In this document: positions 7,423-15,650 of the stretch, piece after piece
Numbering within the stretch: the first letter of the stretch is position 1
Layout of the letters: each line of letters begins with the position of its first letter
Assembly: GCA_947486505.1 (NCBI GenBank)
Contig: CANKTT010000019.1
Span: 1-17,442 of the forward strand
DNA length: 17,442 nt
Reading direction: 5' to 3'
Source: Actinomycetota bacterium
GTDB taxonomy: Bacteria > Actinomycetota > Actinomycetes > S36-B12 > UBA5976
Program-made: the position numbers and the translations under genes
The notes under the pieces: generated by a model
Seen by the model: the letters and a program-made list of their open reading frames with translations, nothing else
What the model was told of the DNA's origin: nothing
The model's database searches: none

Positions 7423-7502
7423 TTTTTGAAGTCCTGGAACCGGCTTAGATGTTACCTGAAACAGACATAACGCCACAAGTCAGACATTGTTTTCTACAGT
7501 AA

Positions 7503-7540
7503 AAAACTCCGACCCGTCAGCATCGACGGGCCGGAGTTTT
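7503..7540. terminator. Strong intrinsic terminator
   Basis: A 9-bp outer stem (AAAACTCCG at 7503-7511 with CGGAGTTTT at 7532-7540) and a 6-bp inner stem (CCCGTC at 7513-7518 with GACGGG at 7525-7530) enclose a 6-base loop, with one A/C mismatch. On the reverse strand the stem runs into six Ts, so it terminates the binding-protein gene ending at 7558. The flanking A and T runs could also allow it to act on rightward transcripts. Confidence 0.9.
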
Positions 7541-7557
7541 CTTTGTTGCGGGTATTG

Positions 7558-9723
7558 CTACTTCGTTACTGCGATGGTCTTGACTGTGGTTGGTAACGCT
7601 AAATACGTTGCGTTTCCAGCCTGGGTCAGTGTCACCTTGCATGAGCCAACCTTTTTGCCTGTTACCACTATGAAGTTACCAACAACCTTTACAGAACAAA
7701 TAGTTCCAGTTGTCGTAGTAGGCACCATTAACAAACCACGGTTTGTGTTTTTGCTGAAGGAGATTGTTTTCGCGACCTTAACCGATGTAGCAGCAGCTGG
7801 AGCTGTTTGAGCATCCTTGGCAACTGCATGGACAGTTGATGTTCCAGTCACCAATGGGTTGCCATCGATAATTGGCCAATCAGATAGCCCGCTGCGATCC
7901 TGGATCGCAACAGCTGCTGTGTCACCTGAACCAGTGGTTCCTAGGGCAAATGCCTTGTAACTCTTGCCGGCGGCAAGATCAGCATTTGGCGTTACGGTGA
8001 CCTTTTTTACGAACTCAAGTGGTAATAAGTCGTAGTTAGTTGGCGAAGTAACGGCAAGGCATGGAATAACGGCCTGACGCGCATTTGTGCAAACTAAGGT
8101 CGATGCAACTGCAGTGCCAACCGCAGTGTCACCGCTGTACTCCTGGATTCCAACAGTCGCTGCAGTTACGCCTGAAACCAATTCGCCGAAAGTAACGGTG
8201 AAAATTGGCTTCTTAGCGTTTGCTCCTGCGGTTGTAGAGTTGATTTCAAATCCAGCTGTTGGCGCTGTCGCGTCTTCAACTGGTGTTGCCTGACGGCAGT
8301 AGCTGTTACCGGTAAGGCCTCCACTGACTGCTCCAATAGGTAGTGGGATAAATCCAGCGCCAAGAATTGCGCTTTCGATTTGTTCACGCACATTAAAGCT
8401 GTTGATTGGATCAGTCATAGTGTCAGTTTTCGTTGAGCACAAGAAACCATTTAATGGATCTAAGTAATTTCGTGTTGCCTGATTTGGATATTGGTAGCCA
8501 AAGAACAAACTCCGAGCGTACTGGTAGCCACCCGAAGCCGCTGCAATGTTTGCCGCAGTAGCTGGAACTCCACCAGTAATGCTCAGTAGTCGATCTGTGA
8601 AACCAGTCTGCTTGGTGGAGTTACCGCTTAGTACCGGGTTACCACTTCCATCAAGACCACCAAGTGCAGTTGTGTACTTGCCAATCGAGTAGAAATAAAT
8701 CGCATTAGTAACCAGGTCCGTGTTGATTCCGACTGTATTTAGACGGTTTGCAATTGGGCTGGCATTGTTTTCTGGAATCAAACGCTGTAGCTTCTCTTCG
8801 CTTGTGAACACAGCTCCCGTGAATGGGTCCTCTAATGCAAGGAATCCTTCACCTTTACCTGTACCACCTGCAGCAAGTGTATCCCACGCCTGTCGAGTAC
8901 CTGATGTTGTAGGAACGGTGTAAACGGCGATTGGAGTACAAGCCTTATACGCATCTGAGGTTACATAGTTTGCACCTATTGCGGCGGTGGCAAGCGGAAG
9001 CCACTTTGCTTCGCTGAACTTACTATCGGTGACGTAGGCCGCGTTTGATCCGTCCGCAACATCAGCTAGGCCTGAAAGCGTGATGTCAATCGTCGCCCAG
9101 CACTTAGTAGTGCCCTGCCAGATATCCTTAACTTGCTGGGCAGTAAGCGATGCTACGCCGTCTCCAGGAGTTACCAAAATTGTTGCTGCATCAACTTGAA
9201 CGGTGTCGAACACGAAAGCTGCGAGGGCATCACGGGCGAACGCAATTGAACGGCCATCTATTGGTGCGCCTGAGCTCGAAGAACGGAAGTAATCGGCCTG
9301 TGTGTAATTTAAGGTACCTTGGTTCCATCCCGCTACGTGGTTTCGACCGCCACTTGAACCGATAAAGTGATAATCAACAGCAAGATCGCGATCATAGTTT
9401 CCGAATCCCGGCTCTTTGCCAGATACCGAGTTGATTGCTGGATTGCACTCCATGTCAAATTTCTGATCTGCAGATACTGGAGTCTGGAGGATGCATCCTG
9501 GAGCGCGATTAAAAATTGCTGCCAATGCTTGATGCATTGGATATGTCGTGTCAGAACCCGACCCAAAGATAATTGTGGACTTGCTGTTTGAAACAAAGCC
9601 TTGCGTTCCATCCGGAGAGCCAACAGGCAGGTCTGCCGAAGCTGGACTAACCAAAGTTGCTGAAAGTGCAACGGACAAAACGGTCGCCGCTACTCTTCCT
9701 TTCTTGCCTAATCTTCCGAGCAT
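7558..9723 (-). CDS. Large PstS-type substrate-binding protein with Ig-like C-terminal domains
   Basis: This 721-aa secreted protein starts at ATG 9723; AAGGAG at 9729-9734 with 5-base spacing and a signal peptide ending S-P-A-S-A decide this over a GTG 24 codons upstream. The N-terminal ~470 residues form a PstS-like periplasmic-binding fold: FGSGSDTTYPM near the start, SSGGRNHVAGW, LTAQQVKDIWQG, and PTTSGTRQAW corresponding to the RSDGSGT loop, with S-G-T kept but the Arg-x-Asp part lost. An Ig-like domain follows (TVTFGELVSGVTAATVGIQ), then a C-terminal ~70-aa beta domain with a Cys pair (TGTICSVKV, VGSCKVTL). There is no C-terminal membrane anchor. A PHO box upstream puts it in the phosphate-starvation response. 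The ligand may be phosphate, a phosphorylated compound or something else. Confidence 0.85.
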   Translation of the reverse strand: MLGRLGKKGRVAATVLSVALSATLVSPASADLPVGSPDGTQGFVSNSKSTIIFGSGSDTTYPMHQALAAIFNRAPGCILQTPVSADQKFDMECNPAINSVSGKEPGFGNYDRDLAVDYHFIGSSGGRNHVAGWNQGTLNYTQADYFRSSSSGAPIDGRSIAFARDALAAFVFDTVQVDAATILVTPGDGVASLTAQQVKDIWQGTTKCWATIDITLSGLADVADGSNAAYVTDSKFSEAKWLPLATAAIGANYVTSDAYKACTPIAVYTVPTTSGTRQAWDTLAAGGTGKGEGFLALEDPFTGAVFTSEEKLQRLIPENNASPIANRLNTVGINTDLVTNAIYFYSIGKYTTALGGLDGSGNPVLSGNSTKQTGFTDRLLSITGGVPATAANIAAASGGYQYARSLFFGYQYPNQATRNYLDPLNGFLCSTKTDTMTDPINSFNVREQIESAILGAGFIPLPIGAVSGGLTGNSYCRQATPVEDATAPTAGFEINSTTAGANAKKPIFTVTFGELVSGVTAATVGIQEYSGDTAVGTAVASTLVCTNARQAVIPCLAVTSPTNYDLLPLEFVKKVTVTPNADLAAGKSYKAFALGTTGSGDTAAVAIQDRSGLSDWPIIDGNPLVTGTSTVHAVAKDAQTAPAAATSVKVAKTISFSKNTNRGLLMVPTTTTGTICSVKVVGNFIVVTGKKVGSCKVTLTQAGNATYLALPTTVKTIAVTK

Positions 9724-9728
9724 TGGAT

Positions 9729-9734
9729 CTCCTT
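9729..9734 (-). promoter_or_regulatory. Ribosome binding site deciding the start at 9723
   Basis: AAGGAG on the reverse strand, 5 bases before ATG 9721-9723, is the best Shine-Dalgarno in the window. It sets the start of the large binding protein so that the product begins with its signal peptide. Confidence 0.85.
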
Positions 9735-9819
9735 CGGTTAATTGATGGTAAATACCACCTGAATAATTCGAATTCTGAGGACTAAATGTGGACACTTAGT
9801 CAACGTAGATGGCTTTTAA

Positions 9820-9848
9820 GGTGAACAAATTATGAACATTCACTAAAC
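9820..9848 (-). promoter_or_regulatory. PHO box (three direct half-sites) of the large binding-protein gene
   Basis: On the reverse strand three heptamers lie in direct repeat with exact 11-bp period and 4-bp spacers: GTTTAGT (9842-9848), GTTCATA (9831-9837) and GTTCACC (9820-9826). GTTCACC is the classical actinobacterial PhoP/RegX3-type PHO half-site. The orientation is toward the gene starting at 9723, about 97 bp downstream. No sharp -10 can be named. Confidence 0.65.
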
Positions 9849-9854
9849 AGATAT

Positions 9855-10772
9855 TCAGAGAACTGGCGGTAGAAAATCAAAAATAACGCGGGTAACCAGA
9901 ATGCTTTGGGCCAGGAAAATAGGGAAAAATACTGAATAAATAGTGACTTTCGAGAAATATAAAAGTGAGATTCGAAAGCCAATTCCAATCACGGCAAGAA
10001 CAGACAGTAGCAGAAGTAGCTGTGCCATTGGAAAACTTTGATCTCCCAGTGGGTGTGTGGCCAGCCAACCTGGATTTTGGGGGTAATTAATGAACGGAGC
10101 GCTAACCATGGATGCGGTAACTGAATACATCGAAGTTGAAGCAAGTTGCGGGTCTCCTGTAACGAGTGTTAACCGGTTATCAGTTGTTGCTCCTAGCGGG
10201 CCACCGACAGGAATTTCAAGCGCCCGGTTAACTACGTAATCGGTTTTACCTTGAATTGTGGAGATAGAGATTGTGTCGCCATCGTCTAAGGATTTGATAT
10301 CCTTGAAGGCTGCGCCAAAGGCTGCGCTGCGTCCAACCAAGACGGCATTTCCTTCTTGCCCAGGTCCACTAGATCCAAATAAGTGGCCAATGCCTCGGGC
10401 GGTATCACGGCTACTGCTGCCTTCAATCACCACTGATTGGATACCCAGGCTAGGTATCTCAACGATTGCAACCGGTGAACCTTGGGCAAAAGCCTGAGCA
10501 GGCAATGGGCTTAAATCATCTGTTCCCGCGGCTGAGGCGGCCTGGTTAAATCGAATTTCGAGCTCTTTGACCAGGACCGCTTGGTCGCGCTGACTCGTAG
10601 TTGGGCCAATTAAAAATGGAACTACGACAACAGCGGTTAGGACCGAAAGTAATACATACTTTCCAAGTCCGGAAATAGAATTCCGCAAGTTCTCCCCTAG
10701 ACCACCTTGTTTGGAATTCTTTGGGTCGCTCTGAGATTCATTCGAATCAATTGCGACCGAAGCAACAGTCAC
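9855..10772 (-). CDS. Sortase-fold membrane protein lacking the catalytic triad (pseudosortase)
   Basis: This 305-aa protein has one N-terminal membrane segment (about 37-56), an extracytoplasmic sortase-like beta-barrel (about 97-225) and two more membrane segments (about 250-272 and 276-300). The fold is recognised from the order IPSLGIQSVVIEG, RGIGHLFGSSGPGQEGN, AAFGAAFKDIKSLDDGDTI and NRLTLVTGDP, matching class D/E sortases. The active site is gone: the G-H-R motif reads G147-R148-S149, the catalytic Cys of L-T-x-T-C is G206, and the later Arg is replaced within S-T-S-M215. It cannot be a normal transpeptidase, so a binding or scaffold role is likely (inference). Its ATG overlaps the stop of the upstream PstS-like gene by 4 bp, which ties its function to that protein. 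The C-terminal double membrane span is unusual for sortases. Confidence 0.75.
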   Translation of the reverse strand: MTVASVAIDSNESQSDPKNSKQGGLGENLRNSISGLGKYVLLSVLTAVVVVPFLIGPTTSQRDQAVLVKELEIRFNQAASAAGTDDLSPLPAQAFAQGSPVAIVEIPSLGIQSVVIEGSSSRDTARGIGHLFGSSGPGQEGNAVLVGRSAAFGAAFKDIKSLDDGDTISISTIQGKTDYVVNRALEIPVGGPLGATTDNRLTLVTGDPQLASTSMYSVTASMVSAPFINYPQNPGWLATHPLGDQSFPMAQLLLLLSVLAVIGIGFRISLLYFSKVTIYSVFFPIFLAQSILVTRVIFDFLPPVL

Positions 10773-12538
10773 TTGCGCAGCCTCAAAGTAGAAATTGCAG
10801 AACCTGCAAATAGGCCAAGTAAAACAAAAATTACCAACCTGCCAACTGGACTGGCTGCAATCTGGGTTTCTGAGAATGCCGAAAGTCTTACCGCCTGCGT
10901 GGTGGTGGAAACTCCGCCAGAGCCCCCCGTACCTTGATCAACGTTGTTCGTCGTACCGGAATTGGAATCGCTAGTTGCAGATTCGCTTGGTGTTGGTGTT
11001 GGTGTCGGGGTTGGACTTATTGTGGGAGTGGGAATTTGCACTTGAGCTATTGATTGCGAGATCCGGATCGCGGAAGCGGATAGCTCTCTTGGTAGCGGGG
11101 CATATCCTCTGGGCAAATAGTCAGTGCCTTGTCCTTCAATTGCGACCCAAGAGATAAAGCTTTTAAATGTTTCGATTTTTGGATCTGCATATTCCAGTTT
11201 TGGAAGGACCATGCTCGAAATCGTCGTCAATGGATAGGCCAATGGATTAGTTGGGGTGTAATCAAACTTGTATGAACCGTCTGCAGCTACCGATGCTTCT
11301 TCGTAGGCGGCAAGGAATGATTCCGCAGATGGCTTGACGCCACTGCCACCAACTGAATCAACGATGGTGACACTTGAAAGTGCGCCAAACTCAGCCGCAG
11401 CAGTTGACACATAGCCAATCCAGCCATAACTTGCATCATTTATCGGGTCTGGGTCTGGGTTGGTCAAAGACGCCAGGAGCTTTGTCTCGCCTGTTACCGG
11501 CTCAACAGAGGAAATAGCGGGGAAAATTTCCATCGGGCCAGAGGCAAACTCATTATTTCGGCCACCGAGAGCAAATACTTCTGGATTGGTTTCATGAAAG
11601 TACGTAGTCACCGCCAACGTGGCCGCTGATTGATCTGCCCGAACTCCAACAAACATTTTGTTTGGCAAAGTAATTCCAGGATTCAAGGCGGTGATCGCTG
11701 GGACATCTAAAGTTGCAAGTTGGCCGGTGAATATTTTCGTTAAAATTTCTGACGTAAGTTTTAACTCATTGATTCGCTGACCCGTACTAGAATCGCGTAA
11801 GTTGAAGGCAAATGAAATTCCAGACAATGCAATTGGAGCAAGCCCTGCAACTTCTGGTGCTGAGTCACTATCAGCACAATCGTTTCCACTCAAGCCTTGA
11901 TCTGTTATTGCGTAGTCGACCAGACCGCACTGAAAATCGTGTAACCCGAACTTGTCGCTTTCAGCGACATAATCCACACTCACGGACACTGGCTCTTCGC
12001 AAGTCACTGGACCCCATGAAACAAACGCACGAGCCAACGCAGCTGTTCCCTTGCCCGTAACCGCACCTGGTAGTCCCTGCGGGCATCCACCCGGGCCAGG
12101 AACGAAATCAATATTTACTGAAGCCAAATTTGTTGGGTCATCCACCGAGAAAACTCTGATCTCGCATAAATCATCAACGTCGCACTTTAGAAATGGTGCA
12201 GATGGCACCATGATGTCCAGATCATTCGTGCGGGTGACTTTGTAAACCGAGTTGCCAGCTCCCAGGCTGTCGGCTGTCGCCCAAGTTGTGCCGCCACATT
12301 GCCTTGCGGTTGTTGCGCCACGTTGGCATTGCTGAATCTTTAAATCACCATCTGGGATTAACCCGGAGTAACTGACGATGATGAGTTGATAGTTATCCAA
12401 GCGCTCAGTAATCGATAGATTCAGGTCTGGGCCTGAAGTTGCATTGGAAGGGCTCACCATCAGAGCCACCATGGCTGTGACAAACAAGCTTGCTAATGTC
12501 CGACGCTGACCTTGTTTACCTTTTAGCATGATATTCAC
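10769..12538 (-). CDS. Membrane-anchored PstS-like protein with neocarzinostatin-like N-terminal domain
   Basis: This is a 589-aa exported protein. Start GTG 12538 has AAGGA 4 bases upstream; ATG 12529 is the alternative. After the signal peptide (about 1-33) residues 40-147 resemble the neocarzinostatin/macromomycin Ig-like family: C71 and C81, then C119 and C125, with K-C-D-V-D-D-L-C-E-I and a closing V-N-I-D-F strand. Residues ~155-495 are PstS-like (SEILTKIFTGQLATLDVPAI, then ALNPGITLP). The phosphate loop, usually R-S-D-G-S-G-T, reads R300-A-D-Q-S-A-A, so two ligand-contacting positions are Ala and phosphate binding is doubtful. A Pro/Thr/Ser-rich linker leads to a C-terminal membrane helix (about 563-584) ending in R-L-R-K, with no LPxTG. 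It forms an operon with the pseudosortase and is transcribed away from pstC. Confidence 0.8.
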   Translation of the reverse strand: MNIMLKGKQGQRRTLASLFVTAMVALMVSPSNATSGPDLNLSITERLDNYQLIIVSYSGLIPDGDLKIQQCQRGATTARQCGGTTWATADSLGAGNSVYKVTRTNDLDIMVPSAPFLKCDVDDLCEIRVFSVDDPTNLASVNIDFVPGPGGCPQGLPGAVTGKGTAALARAFVSWGPVTCEEPVSVSVDYVAESDKFGLHDFQCGLVDYAITDQGLSGNDCADSDSAPEVAGLAPIALSGISFAFNLRDSSTGQRINELKLTSEILTKIFTGQLATLDVPAITALNPGITLPNKMFVGVRADQSAATLAVTTYFHETNPEVFALGGRNNEFASGPMEIFPAISSVEPVTGETKLLASLTNPDPDPINDASYGWIGYVSTAAAEFGALSSVTIVDSVGGSGVKPSAESFLAAYEEASVAADGSYKFDYTPTNPLAYPLTTISSMVLPKLEYADPKIETFKSFISWVAIEGQGTDYLPRGYAPLPRELSASAIRISQSIAQVQIPTPTISPTPTPTPTPSESATSDSNSGTTNNVDQGTGGSGGVSTTTQAVRLSAFSETQIAASPVGRLVIFVLLGLFAGSAISTLRLRK

Positions 12539-12580
12539 ACTGTCCTTTATGCGATGGCTAGGGTCAAGCCAAATATGCCT

Positions 12581-12620
12581 AGTTCAGTTTCAATTAACCC
12601 AAAGTACATCTCGAATACAG
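12581..12620 (+). repeat. Direct repeat with PHO-like heptamers, copy 1 (pst/PstS-like divergent promoter)
   Basis: This 40-bp element recurs at 12677-12716, with near identity over its last 27 bp (one mismatch). The 5' part reads as two heptamers 11 bp apart, GTTCAGT (12582-12588) and ATTAACC (12593-12599), a PHO-box-like layout. On the reverse strand the same site lies about 45 bp before the PstS-like gene at 12538, followed by CATATT as a possible -10, so it may serve both directions. Confidence 0.55.
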
Positions 12621-12676
12621 ACAAAAGCCTTGTATTGTTCAGAAATACCCAGATATGGATCAAATTAGGGAAACTA

Positions 12677-12716
12677 AGTTAACTCTGTGTTAATCCAAAG
12701 TACATCTCGAATACAG
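12677..12716 (+). promoter_or_regulatory. Direct repeat with PHO-like heptamers, copy 2 (pstC promoter)
   Basis: This is the second copy of the 40-bp element, 96 bp from the first. Heptamers GTTAACT (12678-12684) and GTTAATC (12689-12695) are in direct repeat with 11-bp period, as in known PHO boxes. The conserved ~22 bp that follow (12695-12716) probably include -10 and transcription-start sequence, so the two copies may be tandem pst promoters. Both point toward pstC. Confidence 0.6.
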
Positions 12717-12760
12717 GCTTACGTAACGCAATAAACAGGAGTTTACGAAACGTTAAACTC

Positions 12761-13762
12761 ATGGACATTGGTGAGGTTAGATCTTTCGACAGAACCGATT
12801 ATCAAGAACAAGACCAGCCACGAGTGCTAAAGCGATCCTTGAGTAAAGAGGATCGGGTTTACGAAGCCGCAGCTGTAGCAGGCGGCCTTAGCACCCTGGT
12901 AATTCTGGCATTTATTGGATTCTTTCTATTTGCTCGGTCATCCCTGGTTTTCTCTGAAGTTGGCTGGGGCTTTTTTACATCACTTTCGTGGCGTCCGGAT
13001 GCATCCCCGCCCGAGTTTGGGATTGTGGCAATCCTTTATTGGACTGTGATTATCGCAATCATCGCGCTTGCAATTGCAATGCCACTTTCTGTACTTACTG
13101 CGCTGTTCTTAGTTGAATACTCCCCTCGTAGCCTGCGCGGACCACTTCGCGCACTCGTTGACTTACTCGCTGCAATTCCATCGTTGATTTACGGATTATG
13201 GGGACTGTTCTTTTTGCAACCTCACTTAGTCGGTATCGCCAAGTGGCTTAGTGACCATGCTAGTTTTGTGCCGCTGTTTCGAGTTAATGAACCTACGTTT
13301 ACTGGTTCGGCATTCATTGTGTCTGTCGTACTTGCGCTTATGATTTTGCCAATTGTCACCAGCATTGTCCGCGAAGTTTTGGAACAAACGCCGCCAGGCG
13401 AAAAAGAGGCTGCACTTGCACTAGGTAGCACGCGTTCAGGAATGGTACGAAGCGTGATGCTGCCATTTGCGCGAGGCGGAATCATTGGTGGCTCAATGCT
13501 GGGCTTGGGCCGCGCACTTGGAGAAACAATCGCAGTAGCGATCATTTTGAGCCCGAGCTTAGTTATCAGTCCACGAATCCTTGAAACTGGAACAAACTCG
13601 ATCGCAAGTTTGATCGCACTTAAATTTGGTGAAGCAGATGAGCTATCACTTTCTGCATTAATGGCCGCTGGACTTACGCTCTTTGTTTTGACTTTGACAG
13701 TTAACTTCATCGCATCATTCGTAGTTGCTCGCTCTCGCTCTGGAGCTGGTGTTGATGCGTAA
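12761..13762 (+). CDS. pstC: Phosphate ABC transporter permease PstC
   Basis: This 333-aa inner-membrane permease forms the PstC-PstA channel of the high-affinity phosphate importer. A cytoplasmic N-terminal extension (about 1-40, charged, ending LSKEDRVYEA) precedes six membrane segments. The binding-protein-dependent transport loop EKEAALALGSTRSGMVRSVM, followed by G-LGRALGETIAV, is the coupling site for PstB. Length fits the family (about 300-340 aa). ATG 12761 is the only ATG in the region, but the nearest Shine-Dalgarno (AGGAG near 12737) is about 19 bases away, so initiation may be weak or the leader structured. It is the first gene of pstCABS and overlaps pstA by 8 bp. The promoter region contains two PHO-like repeats. 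Confidence 0.95.
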   Translation: MDIGEVRSFDRTDYQEQDQPRVLKRSLSKEDRVYEAAAVAGGLSTLVILAFIGFFLFARSSLVFSEVGWGFFTSLSWRPDASPPEFGIVAILYWTVIIAIIALAIAMPLSVLTALFLVEYSPRSLRGPLRALVDLLAAIPSLIYGLWGLFFLQPHLVGIAKWLSDHASFVPLFRVNEPTFTGSAFIVSVVLALMILPIVTSIVREVLEQTPPGEKEAALALGSTRSGMVRSVMLPFARGGIIGGSMLGLGRALGETIAVAIILSPSLVISPRILETGTNSIASLIALKFGEADELSLSALMAAGLTLFVLTLTVNFIASFVVARSRSGAGVDA

Positions 13763-14831
13763 TTTTTCTCAAACCAGGGACGATACGCTTCCGGCGGATG
13801 TTCCTAGATCTCTTAGGAATTGGCGAATTGATGATTTTTCACTTCTCATTGGATCTGCACTTGCTGCGATCTCAACAACGTGGGTGATTTACACTGCTTT
13901 AACTCCCGCCACCGGAAAAACTGGATTCTTTCTGATCTCCTACATTACTTTTTTGATTCTTTACGTGATGACCTGCACGCTTGAACTTGGTAAGCAAAAT
14001 GCTTTCGATAATCTGTGGACAGTTTTAACTTGGTCTGCTGCGCTCTTACTCCTCGCTCCACTAACAACAATTTTGCTTTACGTGATCATCAAAGGCTACG
14101 CCGGACTCAATGTCGAGTTCTTCACGAAAGATTTAAGCGCTACTGGAACTCTTGATTCAGGTGGTGGCGCATCAGCCGCAATCGTTGGAACTTTGCAGCA
14201 AGTTTTTATCGCGGTGCTTATTTCGGTGCCATTAGGACTTTTGACTGCTGTTTATCTGAACGAAGTCAAAGGCAGATTCCGCCGGCCAGTTCGAATGTTT
14301 GTTGATGCAATGAGCGGAATTCCATCCATCGTGGCAGGCCTATTTATTTATGCCGTGTGGATTATTGCCTTAGGAAATGTGTTTTCCGGATTTGCTGCAG
14401 CCCTTGCCCTTTCAATTTTGATGCTTCCAACTATTACTCGAACAGCCGAAGAAGTTTTGCGCCTCGTTCCAGATGGAATGCGAGAAGGAGCTCTAGCGCT
14501 TGGCGCGACAAGATGGCAAACCACATATAGGGTCGTAATGCCTACTGCGGCTAGTGGACTGATCACTGCGATCGTTCTTGGAGTTGCCCGCGCAGTCGGC
14601 GAAACCGCTCCACTCATCATGACTTCTTTTGGTTCAACCGCGATGAACGCAAATCCTCTAAACGGAGCACAGGATTCTCTGCCACTTTTTGTTTATCGAC
14701 TGATTGCAAATCCGTTTGCAGCTCAACAACAACGGGCTTGGACAGGTGCGCTAGTACTCGTCATAGTCGTTCTAGTTCTATTTACGATTGCTCGAATCCT
14801 GGGAGCAAGAGCTTCAGGAAAAAGGAGATAA
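13755..14831 (+). CDS. pstA: Phosphate ABC transporter permease PstA
   Basis: This 358-aa permease partners PstC. Start ATG 13755 lies within the end of pstC (8-bp overlap) with GGAG 9 bases upstream; TTG and GTG codons just upstream are less likely. The protein is longer than the E. coli form (about 296 aa) because of two extra N-terminal membrane segments (around 20-65), a form common in actinobacteria. The permease core includes YVIIKGYAGLN, the GIPSIVAGLFIYA segment and the PstB-coupling loop EGALALGATRWQTTYRVVMP, then G-VARAVGETAPL. It ends in a basic tail (ASGKRR). pstB follows after 3 bp, so the genes are translated together. Confidence 0.95.
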   Translation: MRNFSQTRDDTLPADVPRSLRNWRIDDFSLLIGSALAAISTTWVIYTALTPATGKTGFFLISYITFLILYVMTCTLELGKQNAFDNLWTVLTWSAALLLLAPLTTILLYVIIKGYAGLNVEFFTKDLSATGTLDSGGGASAAIVGTLQQVFIAVLISVPLGLLTAVYLNEVKGRFRRPVRMFVDAMSGIPSIVAGLFIYAVWIIALGNVFSGFAAALALSILMLPTITRTAEEVLRLVPDGMREGALALGATRWQTTYRVVMPTAASGLITAIVLGVARAVGETAPLIMTSFGSTAMNANPLNGAQDSLPLFVYRLIANPFAAQQQRAWTGALVLVIVVLVLFTIARILGARASGKRR

Positions 14832-14834
14832 ATA

Positions 14835-15650
14835 ATGTCAATTGACCTTAGCGAAACTCGAGAGTTTCAAATCGAGCCAGCACCTGGAACCCTGATTGCA
14901 GATGCCGTTAGTTGCTGGTTCGGTGAGCGCAAAGTGCTCGACCGAGTAAGCCTTGAAATGCGGCCACTGACCGTAACTGCATTGATCGGGCCATCTGGTT
15001 GTGGCAAATCTACGTTCCTAAGGTCATTGAATCGTATGCATGAATTAGTTCCGTCAGCTAGATTCGCAGGTCGAGTGCTTCTCGATGGTGAAGACATCTA
15101 CGACACCTCGGTACGTGCCACTACTACCCGCAGGCGCGTTGGCATGGTGTTTCAAAAACCAAATCCGTTCCCTTCAATGTCGATTCGCGACAATATCCTC
15201 TCTGGCCGCAAGCTTTCCGGCATGACTACACCAAATCCAGATGAAGTTGTCGAAGTAGCCCTCACTCGAGCGGGGCTATGGAAAGAAGTTCGCGACCGTC
15301 TGGAATCTGCCGGTGGCGCGCTGTCAGGCGGCCAACAGCAAAGACTCTGTATCGCCCGTTCACTAGCAGTGGATCCGGAAGTTTTGCTTATGGATGAGCC
15401 ATGTTCAGCGCTCGATCCAACTTCAACTATGAAAATTGAAGAAACCATTCAAGAAATTTCTGATCGCGTAACTGTTGTAATCGTTACTCACAACATGCAA
15501 CAGGCGCAACGGGTTTCACAGCAATGTGCATTCTTCTTAGCAGCCGAAAATCAACCTGGATACATCGTAGAAGTTGGCGAAACTCGCAAGATGTTTAACA
15601 ATCCGGATGATCCAAGAACTGAAGATTATGTAAATGGAAGATTTGGGTGA
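14835..15650 (+). CDS. pstB: Phosphate ABC transporter ATP-binding protein PstB
   Basis: This 271-aa cytoplasmic ATPase powers phosphate import through PstCA. Motifs are complete: Walker A GPSGCGKST (52-60), Q-loop FQKPNPFP with Q107, signature LSGGQQQRL (163-171), Walker B LLMDEP (184-189), D-loop SALDPTST, and switch His 219 in V-T-H-N. QKPNPFP and LNRMHEL are characteristic of PstB. AAAGGAG sits before ATG 14835. The gene starts 3 bp after pstA, and its stop overlaps the pstS start as TGATG. Every key residue needed for activity is present. Confidence 0.97.
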   Translation: MSIDLSETREFQIEPAPGTLIADAVSCWFGERKVLDRVSLEMRPLTVTALIGPSGCGKSTFLRSLNRMHELVPSARFAGRVLLDGEDIYDTSVRATTTRRRVGMVFQKPNPFPSMSIRDNILSGRKLSGMTTPNPDEVVEVALTRAGLWKEVRDRLESAGGALSGGQQQRLCIARSLAVDPEVLLMDEPCSALDPTSTMKIEETIQEISDRVTVVIVTHNMQQAQRVSQQCAFFLAAENQPGYIVEVGETRKMFNNPDDPRTEDYVNGRFG

